From NCBI GenBank assembly GCA_016714535.1, contig JADKDR010000002.1, positions 124,001 through 188,000 on the forward strand: a stretch of DNA of 64,000 nucleotides, written 5' to 3'. Numbering within the stretch: the first letter of the stretch is position 1; each line of letters opens with the position of its first letter. The notes beneath the pieces were generated by a model, which worked only from the letters and a program-made list of their open reading frames with translations, searched no databases and had not been told where the DNA came from. Below, one piece after another: positions 59,974 to 64,000 of the stretch. The stretch comes from Bacteroidota bacterium (GTDB lineage Bacteria; Bacteroidota; Bacteroidia; AKYH767-A; OLB10). Position numbers and translations under genes: made by a program.

Positions 59974-62001
59974 ATGATGAATAAGCTAAAAAATTGTACA
60001 AGTCCATATTTGCTGCAGCATGCCAATAATCCTGTGCATTGGTTTCCTTGGGGCGATGAGGCTTTGGCAAAAGCCAAAGCTGAGAACAAATTAATTATAA
60101 TCAGTATTGGCTACAGTGCCTGTCATTGGTGTCATGTCATGGAGCACGAGAGTTTTGAAGATGAGGCGGTAGCCGATATCATGAATGCACATTTTGTAAG
60201 TATCAAAATAGACAGAGAGGAACGTCCGGATATTGACATGCTCTACATGAGTGCGGTACAGATATTAACCGGCAGAGGAGGATGGCCGCTTAATGTAATT
60301 GCCTTACCGGATGGACGACCACTTTGGGGTGGCACCTATTTCCCGCAGAAACAATGGAAGGATGCCTTATTGCAACTATCGGAATATTATAAACGTGACG
60401 AAAAGCAGTGTTTACAGTATGCATCGGAATTAAGCTCGGCCGTTACCAAAATGAATGAATTGGTTCGCATTGACTATGATTCGGAATTGAGCCCCGAGGT
60501 GTTACATAAAAGCTATAGCGTTTGGGAGAGACAGTTTGATAATGTTTATGGTGGCCCTGATAAAGCACCTAAGTTTGCTCTTCCGTGCTCTTATAATTAT
60601 TTATTGCAATACAGCCTGGCATTTGATAATAATGCCTGCCGAGAGCATGTGTTATTGACATTAAATAAAATGGCGGCCGGTGGAATTTATGATCACCTGG
60701 GAGGAGGATTTGCACGATATTCAACAGATATATTTTGGAAAGTTCCACATTTCGAAAAAATGCTTTATGATAATGCTCAACTTGTTTCGTTGTATTGCAA
60801 AGCATTTATGGTTACCAAAGAATTGCAACTGTTGCATGTGGCCGAGGATATAATTCGATTTGTTATGCGCGAATTAAGAGCTAATAAAGAGGGATATTTT
60901 GCTGCACTTGATGCCGACACCGAAGGTGCCGAAGGAAAATATTACGTGTGGCAGGAAGAAGAATTGAAAGAATTGTGTGGGGATAAGTATGACATGGTGC
61001 GCGAATATTATCAGGTAGGTGGGCTTGGTCATTGGGAACATGGAAATAATATTCTCATACCCGTAGCATCAATAAATGATTTTGCTGCACAGAAAAATGC
61101 TGATGCTGCAGCGTATAAAAGCATGATAAGTACTATAAATGAAAAGTTGCTTGCCAGGCGCGAAAGTAGAGTAAGACCAGGTCTTGATGATAAGCAGATA
61201 TTGGCATGGAATGCCATGATGATAAGTGCCTTTGTAGATGCTTATATGGCATCGGGTAACTTAAGCTATTATCTGTTGGCAGAATCGGGTGCTGCATTTA
61301 TTGAAAAAGAACTTGCACAAGGAGATGGCAGATACTACCATCAGTATACCAAAGGAGTTGCTGCTATTAATGCTTTTCATGATGATTATGCCTTTTATGC
61401 AAAGGCATGCCTTGACCTTTTTACTGCGCACTATAATTTTAGTTTTCTTGAAAAATGTGTTTCGCTAATTGAATATGGTATCGAACAGTTTTTTGATGTG
61501 GAAACCAATAGCTTTTATTTCACTCCGTTAAGTGAAAATATACTCTTTTCAAAAAAACCGGAAATGCAGGACAATGTTATTCCGGCATCTAATTCGGTGA
61601 TGGCGCAAGTTATTTTTCAATGTGGATTAATAACAGGTAATGCGCAATGGATAGACTTGTCGAAGCGCATGTTATTGAATGTACAGCCTGAAATAGAAAA
61701 ATGGGGCAGCGCTTATAGTAATTGGTGCTCCTTGCAACTGATGCTTACGCAACCATATTACGTGCTGGTTGTTTGTGGTGAGAATGCCAATGAAAAAGCT
61801 GAGTTACTAAGAAAGAGTACAACCTATAAGGCTATAGTTATAGCAGCAACCGAACAACATGATTTTCCATTTTTGGAAGACAAATTATTTGCGCCTGATG
61901 CATGGATATATCCCTGCACTAAGCAGGCATGCATGCATCCTGTGGCATCTGTTGATGAGGTCTTACTGCTATTGAAGCAGGATAATGCTAGCTCTTCTTA
62001 A
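59974..62001 (+). CDS. DUF255/YyaL-type thioredoxin-domain protein
   Basis: About 675 residues from the ATG at 59974 (59977 equally possible; the frame upstream overlaps a terminator and is not used). The N-terminal thioredoxin-like domain has the family motif GYSACHWCHVMEHESFED (CxxC) and opens LKNCTSPYLLQHANNPVHWFPWG. The middle and C-terminal parts form an (alpha/alpha)6 barrel like N-acylglucosamine 2-epimerase (GGIYDHLGGGFARYSTD, VPHFEKMLYDNAQL). The YyaL/spermatogenesis-associated protein 20 family is widely conserved but has no established reaction. The 3' end overlaps ruvC by 14 bp on the opposite strand. Confidence 0.93.
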   Translation: MMNKLKNCTSPYLLQHANNPVHWFPWGDEALAKAKAENKLIIISIGYSACHWCHVMEHESFEDEAVADIMNAHFVSIKIDREERPDIDMLYMSAVQILTGRGGWPLNVIALPDGRPLWGGTYFPQKQWKDALLQLSEYYKRDEKQCLQYASELSSAVTKMNELVRIDYDSELSPEVLHKSYSVWERQFDNVYGGPDKAPKFALPCSYNYLLQYSLAFDNNACREHVLLTLNKMAAGGIYDHLGGGFARYSTDIFWKVPHFEKMLYDNAQLVSLYCKAFMVTKELQLLHVAEDIIRFVMRELRANKEGYFAALDADTEGAEGKYYVWQEEELKELCGDKYDMVREYYQVGGLGHWEHGNNILIPVASINDFAAQKNADAAAYKSMISTINEKLLARRESRVRPGLDDKQILAWNAMMISAFVDAYMASGNLSYYLLAESGAAFIEKELAQGDGRYYHQYTKGVAAINAFHDDYAFYAKACLDLFTAHYNFSFLEKCVSLIEYGIEQFFDVETNSFYFTPLSENILFSKKPEMQDNVIPASNSVMAQVIFQCGLITGNAQWIDLSKRMLLNVQPEIEKWGSAYSNWCSLQLMLTQPYYVLVVCGENANEKAELLRKSTTYKAIVIAATEQHDFPFLEDKLFAPDAWIYPCTKQACMHPVASVDEVLLLLKQDNASSS

Positions 62002-62554
62002 GCTTTTCAGGATTGTTAACTAAAAAAGCTTTCCAGCCGGTATAGTTTTTTTTATTTTCTGATGAAAGGCTCTTTTGCAACGAATGGCATACAGCCACAG
62101 CTAAGGCATCGGTTGCATCCAGAAATTTAGGGGTTACATCAAAACCAATTGTTTGCTTTAACATGGCTGCAACTTGCTCTTTACTTGCGCTGCCTTTGCC
62201 GGTTACGGCTTGTTTTATTTTTCGGGGCGAATATTCCTGTACCGGAATTTCTTTATATAATGCTGCGGCAATAGCCACACCTTGTGCCCTGCCAAGCTTC
62301 AACATGGACTGTACATTCTTCCCATAAAATGGAGCTTCTATTGCCAACTCATCAGGGCAGTACTCTACGATAAGCGATGATACCCGATCGAATATTTTTT
62401 TTAGTTTAAGTGTTGCATCATCAACTTTGCTTAATTGAAGTACACCTGCTGCAATTAATTTTGTCTTGGATCCTTGCACTTCAATAATGCCATAACCCAT
62501 TACTACTGTGCCGGGGTCTATACCCAAAATAATTTTTGCTGTGTTGCTTGTCAT
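61988..62554 (-). CDS. ruvC: crossover junction endodeoxyribonuclease RuvC
   Basis: A 188-residue Holliday-junction resolvase. The acidic catalytic residues occur in their usual contexts: GIDPGTVVMGYG (first Asp), AIEAPFYGKN (Glu), and the C-terminal DATDALAVAVCH (two Asp). The start is the ATG at 62554; the longer frame to 62599 adds a basic stretch absent from the family. Together with RuvAB it resolves recombination intermediates. Its neighbour DUF255 is convergent and slightly overlapping. Confidence 0.95.
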   Translation of the reverse strand: MTSNTAKIILGIDPGTVVMGYGIIEVQGSKTKLIAAGVLQLSKVDDATLKLKKIFDRVSSLIVEYCPDELAIEAPFYGKNVQSMLKLGRAQGVAIAAALYKEIPVQEYSPRKIKQAVTGKGSASKEQVAAMLKQTIGFDVTPKFLDATDALAVAVCHSLQKSLSSENKKNYTGWKAFLVNNPEKLKKS

Positions 62555-62683
62555 ATCCCGCAAAGGTAATCTGCTTTTTTCTGGCCTTGCTTCAAACAAG
62601 GGAAACTATTCATTTTATTTTGCACAAAGATTGTTTTGGAAATAGCGGCCAATTGGGTTACTTTGCTTCTCACCGGTTTTTTT

Positions 62684-64000
62684 ATGAAAATTAAATACTA
62701 CCTTTTTCTTGTATTTGCTATTACGTGTTTTGTAGGTGCATTGATGATAGAATCAGGCTACCGCGAATCGAATAGTAATTACAAGGTACGTACCAAGCGA
62801 TTTGAAGAAACCATTAACAAATATATTGACAACCTCGAGTCCTACTCCGATGTTATACTAAGTAACATTGGGCAAAATCCCCCCTCGCTTCAAATAGAAA
62901 AGTCTTTACCTAAGTCCGACTTGTATGGATTTAAAGAGGATGGCTTAAAGATTTTTATTTATAGGAACAACAAACTTATTTATTGGAATACAAATCAGAT
63001 TAGCCTTCAGGCTCAGGAGATAGAAGCCGATAGGGAAATAGTTAATATTAAGAATGGCTGGTATTATATACGGCAGAAGGAATCAGGGGATCATAAATTG
63101 ATATGTTTGATTCTTATTTATACTGATTATAAAATCGAAAACCAGTTTTTAATAAATAAGTATCAGCCGGCTTTTAAGAATTTAGTCAATGTGGTTATTT
63201 CCCGATCCCGAAGTGAATTAAACTCCTTTCCGGTATTTTACAAAGGAAATCGTTTTTTGTGTTCGATGGTTTATTTGGAAAACAAGGAAAGCATACCCTT
63301 GCTCATTCCGGTATTATACATTCTTGGTATACTGTTTATTTTACTCTATCTTAATAATTACCTGGTCAATATACAACAGTCGAAAAAATGGCTGGTTTAC
63401 CTTTTGCTCTTACTGTTAGTGGCTGTGCGTGTTGCTATGTATGTATTTAAGGTGCCTGCCGGATTATACTCGCTGCCTATGTTTGAGCCAACGTTGTTTG
63501 CTTCCGGCTATAGCATGCGCTCACTTGGCGATTTTTTTCTTTCGTTGCTGGTGCTATTATTTATTATCAGCTATATCTACAAAGACATTATTTCTATAAG
63601 GCGTACCCGGATATTTTCGTCTGCCAATGCAACTACAGTAATTGTCTTAATTTCAGGTACGTTGTTATTGTGCCTGTACTCGGCTTTTATTCATTACTTA
63701 GAATTCAATCTGGTTTACAACAGTAAAATTTCGCTTACCGTAAGTAACCTATATCAGTTGTCGCAGTACAGCTACTTTGTAATGGGTATGATTGCTTTAA
63801 TGATGCTGACCTTATTTTTATTGATAGATGCATTTATTAGTACAGTAGTAATTAAGGTGAAGCAAATGCAAACCATTTTGTTATGCGTTGGCGGTACGTT
63901 GGTGGCATTTTATTTTTTTGCAAATAATTTTCTGCCCCTCGATATATGGAAAAATTATTACGCAGGAAATTTTATTTGTTTGATAACATGTATCGTATTG
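62684..64000 (+). CDS. large multi-pass membrane protein, N-terminal part (window end)
   Basis: From the ATG at 62684 the frame stays open for 439 codons to the window edge. Features: an N-terminal membrane segment (YYLFLVFAITCFVGALMI), a periplasmic domain of about 180 residues, then at least six membrane segments (IPLLIPVLYILGILFILLYL, WLVYLLLLLLVAVRVAMYV, FLSLLVLLFIISYIY, TVIVLISGTLLLCLYS, VMGMIALMMLTLFLLI, ILLCVGGTLVAFYFF). This layout resembles the sensory half of large Bacteroidota histidine kinases, but no kinase domain is visible yet, so the assignment is only a suggestion. Confidence 0.7.
   Translation, partial: MKIKYYLFLVFAITCFVGALMIESGYRESNSNYKVRTKRFEETINKYIDNLESYSDVILSNIGQNPPSLQIEKSLPKSDLYGFKEDGLKIFIYRNNKLIYWNTNQISLQAQEIEADREIVNIKNGWYYIRQKESGDHKLICLILIYTDYKIENQFLINKYQPAFKNLVNVVISRSRSELNSFPVFYKGNRFLCSMVYLENKESIPLLIPVLYILGILFILLYLNNYLVNIQQSKKWLVYLLLLLLVAVRVAMYVFKVPAGLYSLPMFEPTLFASGYSMRSLGDFFLSLLVLLFIISYIYKDIISIRRTRIFSSANATTVIVLISGTLLLCLYSAFIHYLEFNLVYNSKISLTVSNLYQLSQYSYFVMGMIALMMLTLFLLIDAFISTVVIKVKQMQTILLCVGGTLVAFYFFANNFLPLDIWKNYYAGNFICLITCIVL

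Noticed and set aside
1..64000. Prophage, insertion sequence, toxin-antitoxin or defence system
   Set aside because: No transposase, integrase, phage structural, restriction or toxin motif was found in any frame. The exchange seen here appears to be homologous recombination between repeats.

Overview
The window looks like a chromosomal fragment from an uncultured member of the Bacteroidota, probably of the Chitinophagales/Sphingobacteriales type. The evidence is the many secreted proteins with type IX secretion (T9SS) C-terminal sorting domains, the SprB-type adhesin repeats, a GH92 mannosidase, DUF6029/Omp28 envelope proteins, A/T-rich leaders without Shine-Dalgarno sequences, and several TAnnTTTG -7 elements. 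No T9SS machinery gene is present here; only its cargo is.

Layout. 1-8.7 kb: a beta-barrel protein; prfB (minus strand) with its programmed +1 frameshift; an envelope redox cluster (TlpA-like, peroxiredoxin-like, DUF6029 porin, Omp28 lipoprotein); a YkgJ-like Cys-cluster protein; an NTF2-like protein; and the kynurenine-pathway pair 3-hydroxyanthranilate dioxygenase and ACMS decarboxylase. 8.7-12.7 kb: two overlapping T9SS cargo genes behind a good promoter and a heptamer tandem repeat. 12.78-13.83 kb: about 1.05 kb of almost pure G/C, which I read as an assembly artefact. 13.8-22.7 kb: a small adaptor-motif protein, a GH92 lipoprotein, metF, an M1 aminopeptidase and yicC. 22.9-32.2 kb: T9SS cargo interspersed with ferritin (frameshifted), gcvH, a VanZ-like protein and an SRPBCC protein.

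32.3-58.1 kb is the most striking part. It holds a tandem array of four giant SprB-repeat adhesin loci, called A to D here. B, C and D have unrelated N-terminal modules (unknown; two repeated domains plus CUB-like domains; beta-helix plus GEVED). They carry about 12, 16 and 16 SprB repeats and end in a nearly interchangeable C-terminal cassette of Ig/PKD-like modules plus a sorting domain. A has lost its 5' end and is fused in frame to a fragment of another sorting domain; the parent fragment persists at 40.4 kb. B and C share about 1.25 kb of almost identical 3' sequence including the terminator. C and D share long internal repeat blocks that differ by one whole repeat. Two lamin-tail-like domains in B sit inside SprB repeats at the same loop. 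Together these suggest a recombining, modular surface-adhesin family. All four loci contain frameshifts, mostly 1-nt homopolymer indels inside near-identical duplicated sequence; consensus errors are the likeliest cause.

58.5-64 kb: a YCF48-like T9SS protein, a vestige of a further adhesin tail, a DUF255/YyaL thioredoxin-domain protein, ruvC (minus strand) and the start of a large membrane protein cut by the window end. No rRNA, tRNA, CRISPR array, IS element or prophage was recognised.
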